A stretch of DNA of 64,000 bases. Origin: Bog-473 sp963800725. GTDB lineage: Bacteria; Actinomycetota; Acidimicrobiia; Acidimicrobiales; RAAP-2. Positions 8,168-17,612 of this stretch are shown in pieces. The DNA is taken from the NCBI GenBank assembly GCA_963800725.1, contig CAWDCE010000017.1, positions 1 through 64,000 of the forward strand, in the 5' to 3' direction. Numbering within the stretch: position 1 is the first letter of the stretch; each line of letters begins with the position of its first letter. A model generated the notes under the pieces. It made no database searches, had not been told where the DNA came from, and was given only the letters and a program-made list of their open reading frames with translations. The translations under genes were made by a program, and so were the position numbers.

Positions 8168-9841
8168 GTGCCCTCAACCAACCCAGCCCCGCAAGAACCC
8201 ACCGTGCAGTTCAACCTGACCCGGGCGTTCGACACCCTGGTCGAGACCCTGGCCGACCGTGAGTGCATTGTCTGGAAGGACCGCCGGCTGACCTACGCCC
8301 AGGTACAGGAGCGCTCGACGCGCCTCGCGTCGTATCTGCACGCGCACGGTCTCGGGGTCAAGCACGAGCGCGACGGCCTGGCCGGGCACGAATCAGGCCA
8401 GGACCATCTCGCCCTCGCCCTCTACAACGGCAACGAGTACCTCGAGGGCATGCTCGGTGCCTACCGGGCCCGCGTCGCCCCCTTCAACGTCAACTACCGC
8501 TACGTCGGCGAGGAGCTGCGATATCTGCTCAACGACGCCAAGCCCCGCGCCCTCATCCTCCACGCCTCTTTGGCCCCGATCCTCGCCGAGGTCCTCCCAA
8601 CCCTCGAGGTCGCCCCCGACGTCATCCTCCAGGTCCAAGACGAATCGGGGAACCCCCTGCTCGAAGGGGCGGTCGATTACGAAGAGGCGCTGGCTGCGTC
8701 CTCACCCACCGCACCGCCGGTCGAACCCTGCGCCGACGACCTCTACATCCTCTACACCGGGGGGACCACCGGCATGCCCAAGGGCGTGCTGTGGCGCCAG
8801 CACGACATCTTCATGGCCGCCATGGGTGGCCGAAAAGTCGGGACCTGGGAGATCGTGACCAGCTACGAGGGGATCACCGAGCGCCTGGCGACCAGCATGC
8901 CCCTCAAGCTGTTGTTGTTGCCGCCGCTCATGCACGGGGCGGCCCAATGGTCGGCCTTCATGCTCATGGCCCAAGGGGCCACCATTGTCTTCCCGAACGA
9001 CCCCCGCCGCGTCGACCCCGATGACGTATGGCGCACCGTCGAGCGCGAAAAGGCCAACACCATGACGATCGTCGGCGATGCGGTCCTGCGCCCGTTGATC
9101 ATGCAGCTCGACAAGAAGGAGTACGACCTCTCCTCCTTCTTCGCCGTCGGCAACGGGGGGGCACCATCGACCCCGGCCGTGCGCGAGCTGGCGCTCGCCC
9201 GCCTGCCCAACCTGGTTATCTCGGACTCCGCGGGGTCGTCGGAGACCGGGGCCCAGATGCACGTGGTCACCGACAAAGGCGGCAAGGCCGGGAATTTCTT
9301 GCCCGGCCCGGGCACCGTCGTGGTCAACGAGGAGCTGACCGAGGTGCTCAAGGCGGGCCACGAGGGCAACGGGTGGCTGGCCCAAACCGGAAACGTGCCG
9401 CTCGGCTACCTCGGTGACGCCGAGAAGACGGCGCGCACCTTCCCCGTCGTCGACGGCGTGCGGTACTCGATCCCCGGGGACCGGGCCCGCCTCCTCGCCG
9501 ACGGGCAGATCGAGCTCCTCGGCCGCGACTCGGTTACCGTGAACTCGGGCGGCGAGAAGATCTTCGTCGAAGAGGTCGAACGCGCCATTGCGGGGCACCC
9601 GGCCGTGGCCGACGTGGTGGTCACCGGTCGACCGAGTGAGCGCTGGGGCCAAGAAGTCGTCGCCGTGGTGCAGCTCGCCGAGGGCGAAGCCACCACGTCG
9701 GATTCCATTGTCGACCACGCCTCGCTCATGATCGCCCGTTACAAGCTGCCCAAGGCCGTGATCTTCGTCCCCTCCATTCAGCGCTCACCTTCGGGCAAGG
9801 CCGATTACCGGTGGGCGGCCGAGCAGGCGCAGGCGGGCTGA
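8168..9841 (+). CDS. Acyl-CoA synthetase (AMP-forming ligase)
   Basis: A 557-residue member of the ANL superfamily. The P-loop YTGGTTGMPKG is at about residues 195-205. A GSSETGAQM segment supplies the A5 region, and SVTVNSGGEKIFVEEVE near 455-470 leads into the C-terminal lid with the acyl-transfer lysine region SPSGKADYRW. The enzyme activates a carboxylic acid to the acyl-adenylate and then the CoA thioester, and resembles the FadD type used for fatty or steroid side-chain acids. The frame stays open far upstream, but that part is antisense to the aldehyde dehydrogenase; GTG 8168 is the sensible start. The product of the neighbouring ALDH could be its substrate. Confidence 0.88.
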   Translation: MPSTNPAPQEPTVQFNLTRAFDTLVETLADRECIVWKDRRLTYAQVQERSTRLASYLHAHGLGVKHERDGLAGHESGQDHLALALYNGNEYLEGMLGAYRARVAPFNVNYRYVGEELRYLLNDAKPRALILHASLAPILAEVLPTLEVAPDVILQVQDESGNPLLEGAVDYEEALAASSPTAPPVEPCADDLYILYTGGTTGMPKGVLWRQHDIFMAAMGGRKVGTWEIVTSYEGITERLATSMPLKLLLLPPLMHGAAQWSAFMLMAQGATIVFPNDPRRVDPDDVWRTVEREKANTMTIVGDAVLRPLIMQLDKKEYDLSSFFAVGNGGAPSTPAVRELALARLPNLVISDSAGSSETGAQMHVVTDKGGKAGNFLPGPGTVVVNEELTEVLKAGHEGNGWLAQTGNVPLGYLGDAEKTARTFPVVDGVRYSIPGDRARLLADGQIELLGRDSVTVNSGGEKIFVEEVERAIAGHPAVADVVVTGRPSERWGQEVVAVVQLAEGEATTSDSIVDHASLMIARYKLPKAVIFVPSIQRSPSGKADYRWAAEQAQAG

Positions 9842-10378
9842 ACAACGACAACGCTGCGCACACCGCGCCTGATCCTGCGGCCCTTCGAGGAACGCGACCT
9901 GGCCCCGTTCGCCGCCCTGAATGCCGACCCGGCCGTCACCGAGTTCTTGGGCCAGACACTGACCCGGGCCGAGAGTGACGCCATGGTCGAGCGATTCGCA
10001 ACCGAGATGGCGAAGGAGGGCTGGGGCTTTTGGGCGACGCAGATCGCTTCGAGTGGGGAGTTCGCCGGGATGGTGGGGCTGCACCGGGCGCCCGAGGTAC
10101 TCCCGTTCGCCCCGGCGACCGAGATCGGGTGGCGGCTCGCGCCGGTCCATTGGGGTGCGGGCTACGCCACCGAGGCGGCTGCGGCGTCACTCGACTACGG
10201 CTTTTCGGTGGCGGGCCTCGCGGAAATTGTCGCCTTCACGGCGGTCATCAACCACCGCTCGCGCGCCGTCATGGAACGCATCGGCATGAAGCGTGACCTT
10301 GCGAGTGACTTCGACCATCCGCACCTCGGGACCGACAGCGAACTGCGTGCCCACGTCCTCTACCGGGCCACGCCCTGA
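9842..10378 (+). CDS. GNAT N-acetyltransferase, RimJ/RimL-like
   Basis: The product reads TPRLILRPFEERDL at the N terminus and EIGWRLAPVHWGAGYATEAA in the middle, the acetyl-CoA-binding motif A of RimJ/RimL-type acetyltransferases. INHRSRAVMERIGMK follows, which is typical of the C-terminal half. Homology extends left to the first codons after the acyl-CoA ligase stop, in the same frame, yet no ATG, GTG or TTG exists there; the first is TTG 9938. Either an indel has destroyed the start or an unusual codon is used. Substrate unknown: ribosomal protein N-termini or small molecules are both possible in this family. Confidence 0.7.
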   Translation, partial: TTTTLRTPRLILRPFEERDLAPFAALNADPAVTEFLGQTLTRAESDAMVERFATEMAKEGWGFWATQIASSGEFAGMVGLHRAPEVLPFAPATEIGWRLAPVHWGAGYATEAAAASLDYGFSVAGLAEIVAFTAVINHRSRAVMERIGMKRDLASDFDHPHLGTDSELRAHVLYRATP

Positions 10379-10403
10379 GACAGCCCTCCTTTAGCGTGGG
10401 GCC

Positions 10404-11019
10404 ATGACCCCGCCGCAATCCGCCGAACCCGACCTCATCCCCGACGACCGTCCGCGCTGTCACTGGGCCACCGGCCCTTGGCATATCCCCTACCACGACA
10501 CCGAGTGGGGCGTGCCGGTGCACGACGACCGCACCCACTTCGAGTTCTTGACCCTCGAGGGTGCGCAGGCCGGACTGAGCTGGCTCACTGTCTTGAAGAA
10601 GCGCGAGGGCTACGCCAAGAACTTCTCGGACTTCGATCCCGCCAAAGTGGCGCGTTTTACGCCCAAGCGGATCGAAAAGATCCTCTCGGACCCAGGCATC
10701 ATCCGAAATCGCGCCAAGGTCGAGGCCACCGTGCGCAACGCCGGGGCCTTCTGCGACATCCAAGAGGAGTTCGGCTCATTCGACGCCTACATCTGGGATT
10801 TCGTGGGCGGCGCACCCAAGGTGAACAAGTGGCGCCGCATCGGTCAGGTCCCGGCCACCTCCAAGGAGTCAGACGCGCTCGAGTGCGGACCTACGCCGGC
10901 GTGAATTCCGCTTTGTGGGCCCGACCGTCTGCTACTCGCACCTTCAGGCGGCCGGGCTCGTCAACGACCACCTGGTCAGCTGTTTTCGCTACGCCGAGGT
11001 CGCAGCGAACGGATCATGA
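10404..11019 (+). CDS. tag: DNA-3-methyladenine glycosylase I (frameshifted)
   Basis: TAG excises 3-methyladenine from alkylated DNA. The N-terminal part has the expected RCHWATG with the first zinc-ligand cysteine, then YHDTEWGVPVHDD and TLEGAQAGLSW. The published frame loses homology near 10880. Continuing one base over restores DLRRREFRFVGPTVCYSH and LVNDHLVSCF, which supply the remaining zinc ligands, to a TGA at 11017-11019. One extra base near CTCGAG explains the break. The reconstructed length of about 204 aa is slightly longer than E. coli TAG. The 3' end overlaps the convergent acetyltransferase gene by 44 nt. Confidence 0.85.
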
Positions 11020-11482
11020 TCACCCGGGTGCCGAATCGCGCCATCACTGGCTCCTCCCCGGCACGCCCGCGTTGGCGGAACCACTCGTCGACGAGGCCGG
11101 CCTCCTCGAATCCGGCCCGAGCGTAGAACGGCCCATTCCAGGGCACGTCGCGGTAGGTGGCCAGCGAGATCTCGTCGTACCCCGCCTCGCGGGCCCACCC
11201 GCACGCCGCTTCGAGCAAGGCGCGCCCAATTCCCAGGCGCCCATGCTCGGGATGGACGCAGAGCTGTTCGAGGTGTGCCTCGCCCCCCAACACGTCGAGG
11301 CGCGCGAAGCCAACGGGAGGGTCACCCGCGACCAGGACGGCTTGCGCCTGGACCAGTTCGGCGACATTGCTCGGAGCAGGGAGCGGGCCGACGCCCAGTT
11401 CGCTGAACCGTTCGTCTGCCGCCAGCTCGAGCTCAGGGAGCAACCTCAACTCCTCGGTGCGGGCGAGGCGAACGGGCGGCAC
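10976..11482 (-). CDS. GNAT family N-acetyltransferase
   Basis: A 168-residue single-domain acetyltransferase. The acetyl-CoA pyrophosphate-binding motif is seen as VHPEHGRLGIGRALLEAA (about residues 78-95), followed by EISLATYRDVPWNGPFYARAG, a typical motif B with the catalytic-region tyrosine. The substrate cannot be deduced. The gene is convergent with tag, overlapping its 3' end, and its start faces the quinone oxidoreductase gene 65 nt away, so their promoters share 11483-11547. Confidence 0.85.
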   Translation of the reverse strand: MPPVRLARTEELRLLPELELAADERFSELGVGPLPAPSNVAELVQAQAVLVAGDPPVGFARLDVLGGEAHLEQLCVHPEHGRLGIGRALLEAACGWAREAGYDEISLATYRDVPWNGPFYARAGFEEAGLVDEWFRQRGRAGEEPVMARFGTRVIMIRSLRPRRSENS

Positions 11483-11547
11483 GCGATAACGCTAACCCCG
11501 GGTTCGCCCAGACCCCATGGCGGGTGCGGCCGCTAACGTGACCACTC

Positions 11548-12522
11548 GTGCGCGCCGTCATCTGCCACGAGCTCGGTGCACCGTCGTTGTTGCGCATCGA
11601 AGAACGCCCCGACCCGGTGCCCGGGCCCGGGCAGATCGTGGTCGAGGTCGAGGCGGCCGGGGTGAACTTCGTGGACGGCCTCTTCATTGCGGGGCAGTAC
11701 CAGATCAAACCGCCACTCCCCTTTACCCCGGGCAGCGAGGTGGCCGGTCGGATCGGCGCGCTGGGTGAGGGCGTCGAGGGGTTCACACCCGGACAACGGG
11801 TCATTGCTGCCACCGGTCTCGGCGGCTTTGCCAGCCACGTGGTGACGGGGCCCAGCGCGCTGACCGTGATCTCGGGGCAACTCGACGGACCCCGTGCGGC
11901 CACGTTTACGCAGAGTTTTTCCACCTGCCTCCTCGCACTGCGAGAACGGGCCCAGGCCACAGAGGGCGAAACGGTACTGGTGCTCGGCGCCGGTGGCGGG
12001 ATCGGCTTGGCCGCAATCGCGGTGGCTCGTGCCCTGGGTTGCCGGGTCATCGCCGCCGCGAGCACCACCCAAAAGCGAGAGGCCGCACTAGGGGCTGGGG
12101 CCGAGGCCGCCATCGACACCGTGCACGGTTCGGTCAAAGACGAGGCGCGTGCCTGGGCCGGGGGGACCGGGGTCGACATCGTCGTCGACCCGATCGGCGG
12201 AGGATTGGCCGAACCGTCGCTGCGCGCGCTCGGTGACGGCGGGCGGTACCTCGTCATTGGTTTCGCGTCCGGTGCCATTGCGAGCGTCCCCCTCAATCAG
12301 GTCCTCCTGCGCAACCGATCGGTGCTCGGCATCGACTGGGGTATCTGGGCCATGCAGCACGGGGCGCGCCAGCAAGCCCTCCTCGACGATCTGTTGGCCA
12401 TGGTCGAAGACGGCCGCATCGATCCGGTGCGGCCGGGCACCTATTCGCTCGACGAGGTCGCTCGGGCGCTCGACGATCTCTTGGCCCGGCGCGTCGTCGG
12501 CAAGGTCGCCCTCATCCCGTGA
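11548..12522 (+). CDS. NADPH:quinone oxidoreductase-like MDR protein
   Basis: A 324-residue medium-chain dehydrogenase/reductase starting at GTG 11548. It has the zinc-independent quinone reductase layout: a GroES-like N-terminal domain with PGPGQIVVEVEAAGVNFVD and FTPGSEVAG, then a Rossmann domain with VLVLGAGGGIGLAAIAVA (about residues 142-159) and a DPIGGGLAEPSLRAL segment. No structural or catalytic zinc-binding cysteine set is present, in line with the QOR branch. Members reduce quinones or enoyl compounds with NADPH. It appears monocistronic and no neighbour suggests a substrate. Confidence 0.87.
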   Translation: MRAVICHELGAPSLLRIEERPDPVPGPGQIVVEVEAAGVNFVDGLFIAGQYQIKPPLPFTPGSEVAGRIGALGEGVEGFTPGQRVIAATGLGGFASHVVTGPSALTVISGQLDGPRAATFTQSFSTCLLALRERAQATEGETVLVLGAGGGIGLAAIAVARALGCRVIAAASTTQKREAALGAGAEAAIDTVHGSVKDEARAWAGGTGVDIVVDPIGGGLAEPSLRALGDGGRYLVIGFASGAIASVPLNQVLLRNRSVLGIDWGIWAMQHGARQQALLDDLLAMVEDGRIDPVRPGTYSLDEVARALDDLLARRVVGKVALIP

Positions 12523-12543
12523 CGGCGAAGCGGCGCCGTCGTT

Positions 12544-14070
12544 TCAGCCGTGCGCCGCTCGGGTCCAGGCACTGGCCCGGGCGAAGACCAACGCCGAAGG
12601 TGTGCGGTCGACGATCCGCCAGCGTTTGTCGTGACTGAGGTAGATCCCGAGCGGCGACTGGCTTGGCCAGACCACGTAGTTGACGTCGTAGCGCGGCAAA
12701 GCGGGTCGGGATTTCCGTGACGCCGCCCACGGCGAAGAATTCGGTAAGGACGGGGCCGGTGAACAGGTCCGTGCGACCGTCGACGAAGGTCTGGCGGTGC
12801 CGGACGATGGAATAGTCGCCCCAGGTGTATTCGGTGAAGATTCGCCCCGGGTGGTGTTCCAAAAAGTTGAAGGCCGCCACCGGGGTGTCCGACGTGACCG
12901 TTCCTGCGGGGACCGATGGCAGGAGCACCAGGCCGACCAGGACCCCGAATCTCCACGGCACCCGAGGCCATGCGGGTCGGCGTGGACCAGGGTTTGCGCA
13001 TCGGCAGGCTGGCCGCCAGCCCGGCCAGGGCGACGAAGAGATAGATCGAGATGCGGATCGAGTGCAGTGCGCCCAGGAAGAAGATGATGCTCAGCGTCGC
13101 CTCGAGCACCATGAAGCGTCGGCGGCGCAGTGCGACGAAGATGATCGCGACGGGGATGCAATAGGTCACCAGCACCTTGATCGACTGCAGGTGCGGCGGC
13201 TGCCACTCACTGATGTACTGCCCGATCTGCGAGTTGGTGGCGACGTGGATGTCGTAGAGGAGGAGTTCAGGTCCGTAGGGGGTGAGGCACGCCGCAACGA
13301 CCCCGCCTCCCAAGGTCAAGGCGAGATAGCGCGCGTGCGGCGAGCGACCGGTGCCTCCAAATTCGTGCAGCGAAGCGCTCGGGGGCCAAGGACCACGCCA
13401 ACTCAATGCCGAGCACCAAGAGCCCGACGAGGATCGACCCGTGGGTGTTCGACCACAGCAAGAACAAGGGTGGGAGCCACCACAACCATCGCGGGGTTGG
13501 CGCGTGCCTTGGTGAGAAAGAAGAGTTCGAGGGGGAGCCAGATGAGGGAGAACGACAGGCCGCGGTCTTGTATGACGAAGTCGCTGATCCCGACGGCCAT
13601 CAACATGACGATCAGTGCGAGACGACCCCGGTGCGCACCGAGAGTGCGCGCGTAGAGTGCGGTGACCGCCAGGCACAACGAACCGGTGGCAATGGCGACG
13701 ATGTTGTAGGCCGAGGCACCGAAGACCTTGTACAACGACGCCAGGACCACCTCGAACCCCACTCGTCGTTGATCCAGCGGCGATGCGACTCGGTGTAGCT
13801 GAACGGGTCGAGGCCGATCACCGCGTGGTGGGCCAGGATCCATTGCCCGGTCGCCATCTGCCAAAAGACGTCCGTGGAGAGCGAACGATCGAGCGTGGCG
13901 GCCGTGATGAAGGCCACGCCCAGCACGAAACCGAAAGCAGTGATGGACCACGACGGCAGTGGACGCGGCGCACGTGTGGGCACGGTGGACGACTCGGGGG
14001 CGCGGTCCTTCAAGGGGTCGACCGGCCTGCCCTCTTCGATCGTCGTCGGCGATCGCACTCCGATGCTCAC
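12544..14070 (-). CDS. Polytopic membrane protein, GT-C-like (multiple frameshifts)
   Basis: Homologous segments on several minus-strand frames join into one membrane protein of about 508 aa. The N-terminal part contains STDVFWQMATGQWILAHH and LDPFSYTESH, a pattern common in GT-C-type membrane glycosyltransferase-like proteins. Hydrophobic helices follow, such as VTYCIPVAIIFVALR and EATLSIIFFLGALHS. The C-terminal loop has GRIFTEYTWGDYSIVRHRQ and VDGRTDLFTG, then NYVVWPSQSPLGIYL. At least four frame changes occur, near 13760, 13440, 13330, 12960 and 12700. The start is GTG 14070, 6 nt after a GGAGGGGG ribosome site. Function is inferred only from the fold class; it may be a decayed gene or a stretch of poor sequence. 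Confidence 0.55.
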
Positions 14071-14180
14071 GTATCCCCCTCCATCACCTGATTATCGATA
14101 GGGATGCGCTTGGCACAGTAACGCCGCAGGGTGCGAAAACCAGTTGCAATACGGTTGCCAAACGGGGATTATTCCCCCGA

Positions 14181-15288
14181 TCAGGTACGGAACTTCGGGA
14201 TCACCTCGGTCCCCATCAGTTCGATGGTCTGCATCACCGATTCGTGTGACACCTTGAACGGGTTGACGAGGCACAAGAGGAGGTCCACGCCCGCCGCCTC
14301 GTACTCCTGGCATGCGGCAACGCATTCTTCGGGCGTGCCGAGAACGCACGCGTTCGAGTCGGTCAGGTACTCGAGGCTCAAGAGGTCCAACATGCCCTCA
14401 TCGTCGTGGCTCTTCATCTCCGCCGCATACGAATACGTCCCGAGCTCCTGGTTGCGCTCGGCCATCATGCCGGTGAGCGTGGCGATCTGGCGGGCGCCCG
14501 TCTTTGGGTACCACTCGAACGACTCTCGCGTGTTCTCGATCGCCTCGTCGCGGGTCGGCAGCGCAGATCGCCATGGTGAAGGTGGCGGCCTGGTTGTGCA
14601 CGAACGCGCCGATCGGCTTGTCACACTTGGCCACCGCCTCGCGGTAGATGTCGATCTTGCGCTTGACCTCAGCGGGGGGCAGGCCCACCGCAAAAGAACA
14701 CAGTCCGAGGCCGAGGTCGCCCATCTGCGCGTGGCCCTCGTCGCTGGTGGTCGCCCCCCAGATCGGCGGGTGAGGTTGTTGCAACGGCTTGGGTTGGACC
14801 CGGCGCCGCGGCATCTGCCAATGCTGGCCGGAGAACTCGTACTCCTCGTTGGTCCAGCATCCGACCACATGCCCAATGGCCTCCTGCCACATCGAGCGGC
14901 TCTCAGCGGGGTCGATCCCGAAACCCTCGAGCTCGGCCCGGGTCGCCGAGCGGCCGGTCCCGAGATCGACCCGACCGCCCGAGATGAGATCGAGCACCGC
15001 CACCGATTCCGCGGTGCGTACCGGGTGGTTATACGGCTTGGGCATCAGGCGCACGCCATAGCCCAGGCGGATGCGCTCGGTGCGCGCCGCGATGGCACCG
15101 TAGAGGACCTCGGGATTCGAGCAGTGCGAGTACTCCTCCAAGAAGTGATGCTCCACGGTCCAAAAGGCGTCCCACCCGAACCGGTCACCCGTGATCGCCT
15201 CTTCGAGCGTGTTGCGATAGGCGATCAATTCACTTTCGGGTGTCCACGGACGAGGAACGGGAATCTCATAGAACAGGGCGAACTTCAC
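14181..15288 (-). CDS. LLM class flavin-dependent oxidoreductase (frameshifted)
   Basis: The product, from GTG 15288 (VKFALFYEIPVPRPW), is a bacterial-luciferase-like oxidoreductase of about 369 aa. WTVEHHFLEEYSHCSNPEV is the classic LLM motif with the flavin-proximal EHH, and LDLISGGRVDLGTGRSATR supplies the phosphate-binding segment. The frame breaks near 14570 and continues as DEAIENTRESFEWYPKTGARQ through to KFRT. AAAGGACC just upstream serves as ribosome site. A longer ATG/GTG start at 15348 would overlap the TetR gene and is less likely. It lies 13 nt downstream of the tetR-type gene on the same strand and is probably co-transcribed with and controlled by it. Substrate unknown. Confidence 0.8.
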
Positions 15289-15301
15289 GGTGTTGGTCCT
15301 T

Positions 15302-15964
15302 TCATTTAGGTTGGGGTCCGAGCCCATCGACGACAAATGCCCGCACAAAGGTGCGAATTTCTTCGGGACGATCGAGGTTGAAGGAAACCGCCGGCATGAC
15401 GGCGAACGACAGCATCATGCGCACGATCCACTCGGCTGCCTGTCGGTGGTCCACCCGCGCTCGAAGCTCACCGCGACTTTCGGCGTCGGAAAGATACGGC
15501 AGCCAGAAGTCGACCCACTCGGCCACCAGGCGCTCCAGTCGGCTGGTCAACAACGTGGCGAACAACGACTCCTCGTCCGCCGGGAGGCGCAGCGTCAAGA
15601 CGTGATCACCGAGATGCGTGCGAATGAAGACGGCGGCCTCGGCCACCTGAGCGGCCAGCGTGCGCCGGCGCTTGATGACCGCTTCGCTCGAGGCGACGAA
15701 TCGGTGAGCCGCCCGCTCGAGCACCGCATCGATCAGCGTGCTCCGGTCAGCGAAATGCAGGTAGACGGCGCCGCGCGACACGCCGGCCTGCGCCGCCACA
15801 TCGGTCATCGACAGCCGCGACAAGCCGAGCCGGGCCATGCATTGTTCCGCCGCGACCAAGATCCGCTCCTGGGTACCGTCGCCGCTTCCCGCGCCGGCGA
15901 TCGGCCGTGGCAGGCTTGCGGTCGCTCGACTAGACATATGAACATCTTCTATCATTGTGTTCAC
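15302..15964 (-). CDS. TetR/AcrR family transcriptional regulator
   Basis: The N-terminal helix-turn-helix is clear: ERILVAAEQCMARLGLSRLS, then DVAAQAGVSRGAVYLHFADR at about residues 55-75. It is followed by an all-helical ligand domain with a conserved-looking WVDFWLPYL segment. Dimers of this family usually repress adjacent genes and release DNA on binding a hydrophobic ligand. It precedes an LLM oxidoreductase on its own strand and is divergent from an SDR with about 30 nt between starts, so it probably regulates both. Starts at GTG 15964, ATG 15955 or ATG 15937 are possible; the last would leave a candidate dyad operator outside the gene. Confidence 0.88.
   Translation of the reverse strand: MNTMIEDVHMSSRATASLPRPIAGAGSGDGTQERILVAAEQCMARLGLSRLSMTDVAAQAGVSRGAVYLHFADRSTLIDAVLERAAHRFVASSEAVIKRRRTLAAQVAEAAVFIRTHLGDHVLTLRLPADEESLFATLLTSRLERLVAEWVDFWLPYLSDAESRGELRARVDHRQAAEWIVRMMLSFAVMPAVSFNLDRPEEIRTFVRAFVVDGLGPQPK
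15940..15962. promoter_or_regulatory. Candidate TetR operator dyad
   Basis: GAACA and TGTTC are inverted with 13 nt between them, at the 5' edge of the tetR-type gene and just upstream of the divergent SDR. Autoregulatory operators commonly sit at this place. The arms are short and the match is weak. Confidence 0.25.
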
Positions 15965-15993
15965 TCGGACGCAACGACGACGGGGGGATCACC

Positions 15994-16807
15994 ATGCGTG
16001 GATTGACCGGCCGGACCTACATCGTGACCGGGGCGGCATCGGGTATCGGCCGGGCCTCGGCCTTACGGCTGTTGGACGAAGGTGCCCGAGTGGTCGGTGC
16101 TGACATCGTCGAAGCGGCCCCACCGGACTCGGCCGACCACGACGCCAACTGGATGTTCACCCCGGTCGACGTGTCGGACGAATCATCGGTCGCCGCCATG
16201 GTGGACGTGGCCGTCGAGTTCGGTGGTCGACTCCACGGATTGGTGAACGCAGCCGGCGTCGCCAGTGGTGGTCCGGTGCACATGCTGGCGACGAAGGAAT
16301 GGCAACGGGTCCTCGACGTCAACTTGACGGGGACCTATCTCACAGCGAAACACGTGATCGCCCACCTGTTGTCCCAGCCCGCGGACGACGGTGTCCGGGG
16401 GTCAATCGTGACGATTGCCAGCATCGAAGGCCTCGAAGGAACCGCCGGCGGCAGTGCGTACAGCGCGTCGAAGGGAGGGGTCGTGCTCCTCACCAAGAAT
16501 ATGGCCATCGACTACGGCGGGCGCGGCATCAGGGTCAATGCGATCTGCCCCGGGTTCATCGAGACGCCAATGACCGAGGGCATCTTCAAGGCCGCGGGCA
16601 TGGAGTCCCCTTTGGCCGAGATCGTCAACGAGCACAAGCTGCGCCGCATGGGCCAGCCCGACGAGATTGCGGCGGTCAGCGGCCTTCTTGCTCTCCGACG
16701 ACGCCTCCTTTGTCACCGGCCACGCCATGCCCGTCGACGGCGGCTACACCGCCGGTCGGGACCACGGCGTGACCGCCATGCTCGGACTCTCGGGCCCCGA
16801 AACCTGA
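15994..16807 (+). CDS. Short-chain dehydrogenase/reductase (frameshifted)
   Basis: A classical SDR of about 270 aa. TGAASGIG lies at about residues 13-20, NAAGVASGG near 87-95, and YSASKGG gives the catalytic Tyr/Lys pair near 161-165. ICPGFIETPM follows. The frame shifts at about 16680 after PDEIAAVS and continues as AFLLSDDASFVTG and DGGYTAGRDHGV to TGA 16805-16807, the normal C-terminal part. One extra base explains the break. ATG 15994 is preceded by a GGGGGGAT ribosome site. The gene is divergent from the tetR-type regulator and likely under its control. The alcohol or keto substrate is not known. Confidence 0.85.
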
Positions 16808-16879
16808 TGGCACACGGCACGGCGGAGGTCGGCGCGCCCGCCAAGTAGTGCGGCCCACCCGCACGCTCGAGCTTCTCAG

Positions 16880-17488
16880 CTAGAGGAGCGGTGGCGCAGT
16901 GACGGGTCGTGAACGGCGCAGATACTCCATCTGATCTGCCACGTGATCGGCCAAAGCGGGCGACACGAACCGCTCGACCACCCACAGCGCCAGGTCGATC
17001 CCCGACGTGACGCCTCCCGCGGTGATGAGCGTGCCGTCGTCAACCACGCGGTCACGCACGACGGTCGCCCCGGTGGCTGCCAAATCGTCCCAGGCCGAAT
17101 GGTGCGTGCCGGCCCGCCGTTGACCGATCACCCCGGCATAGGCGAGAAGCATCGCCCCGGTGCACACCGAGGCCATAAGCGCACCCTCTTCGGCCGACTG
17201 CGCGAGGAGGGGCAACCATTCGCCTCGTTGGACCTCACCCCACACCCCAACGTCACTTCGGGTGACCCACGATCCACCGGGCACCAGCACGATGTCGGCC
17301 CCGGGTGCAAACGTCGCATGGGGACGGATCGTCAGCCCATGGCTCGCCGTCACGGCTTCGATCGTTTGGCGGGTCACCAGGCGCGTCGAGAAGTCGGCAC
17401 CGGCGGCGGCGGCGTTCTGCAGGACCTCGAACGGCCCGATGACATCGAGCTCGTCGAAGCCGTCGAAGACGAGGATGTCGATACGCAT
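16880..17488 (-). CDS. DJ-1/PfpI family protein
   Basis: A 202-residue class I glutamine-amidotransferase-like protein. It begins MRIDILVFDGFDELDVIGPFE, typical of the ThiJ/isonitrile-hydratase-like branch. The nucleophile elbow is SVCTGAMLLA, with the cysteine at about residue 120, and THHSAW downstream matches the expected His region. PGG near residue 72 forms the oxyanion region. Family members act as isonitrile hydratases, glyoxalases, chaperones or, when fused to an AraC domain, regulators. No HTH is present here. It stands alone, convergent with the SDR. Confidence 0.85.
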   Translation of the reverse strand: MRIDILVFDGFDELDVIGPFEVLQNAAAAGADFSTRLVTRQTIEAVTASHGLTIRPHATFAPGADIVLVPGGSWVTRSDVGVWGEVQRGEWLPLLAQSAEEGALMASVCTGAMLLAYAGVIGQRRAGTHHSAWDDLAATGATVVRDRVVDDGTLITAGGVTSGIDLALWVVERFVSPALADHVADQMEYLRRSRPVTAPPLL

Positions 17489-17558
17489 GCGGTCGACGGT
17501 AGTTTGCGCCGACCCCAGATGCGCCGACCGGTCGATCGGGAAGGCCGGTGTGGCAATT

Positions 17559-17600
17559 GAAAACGCCGCCGGTCCGGGGCAAACCCGGCGCCGGCGGCGT
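17559..17600 (-). terminator. Rho-independent terminator of glnII
   Basis: ACGCCGCCGG pairs with CCGGCGGCGT, with an inner CCGGG/CCCGG stem. Read on the minus strand it is followed at once by TTTTCAATT. It lies 12 nt beyond the glutamine synthetase stop. Confidence 0.85.
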
Positions 17601-17612
17601 CATCAACGACGG

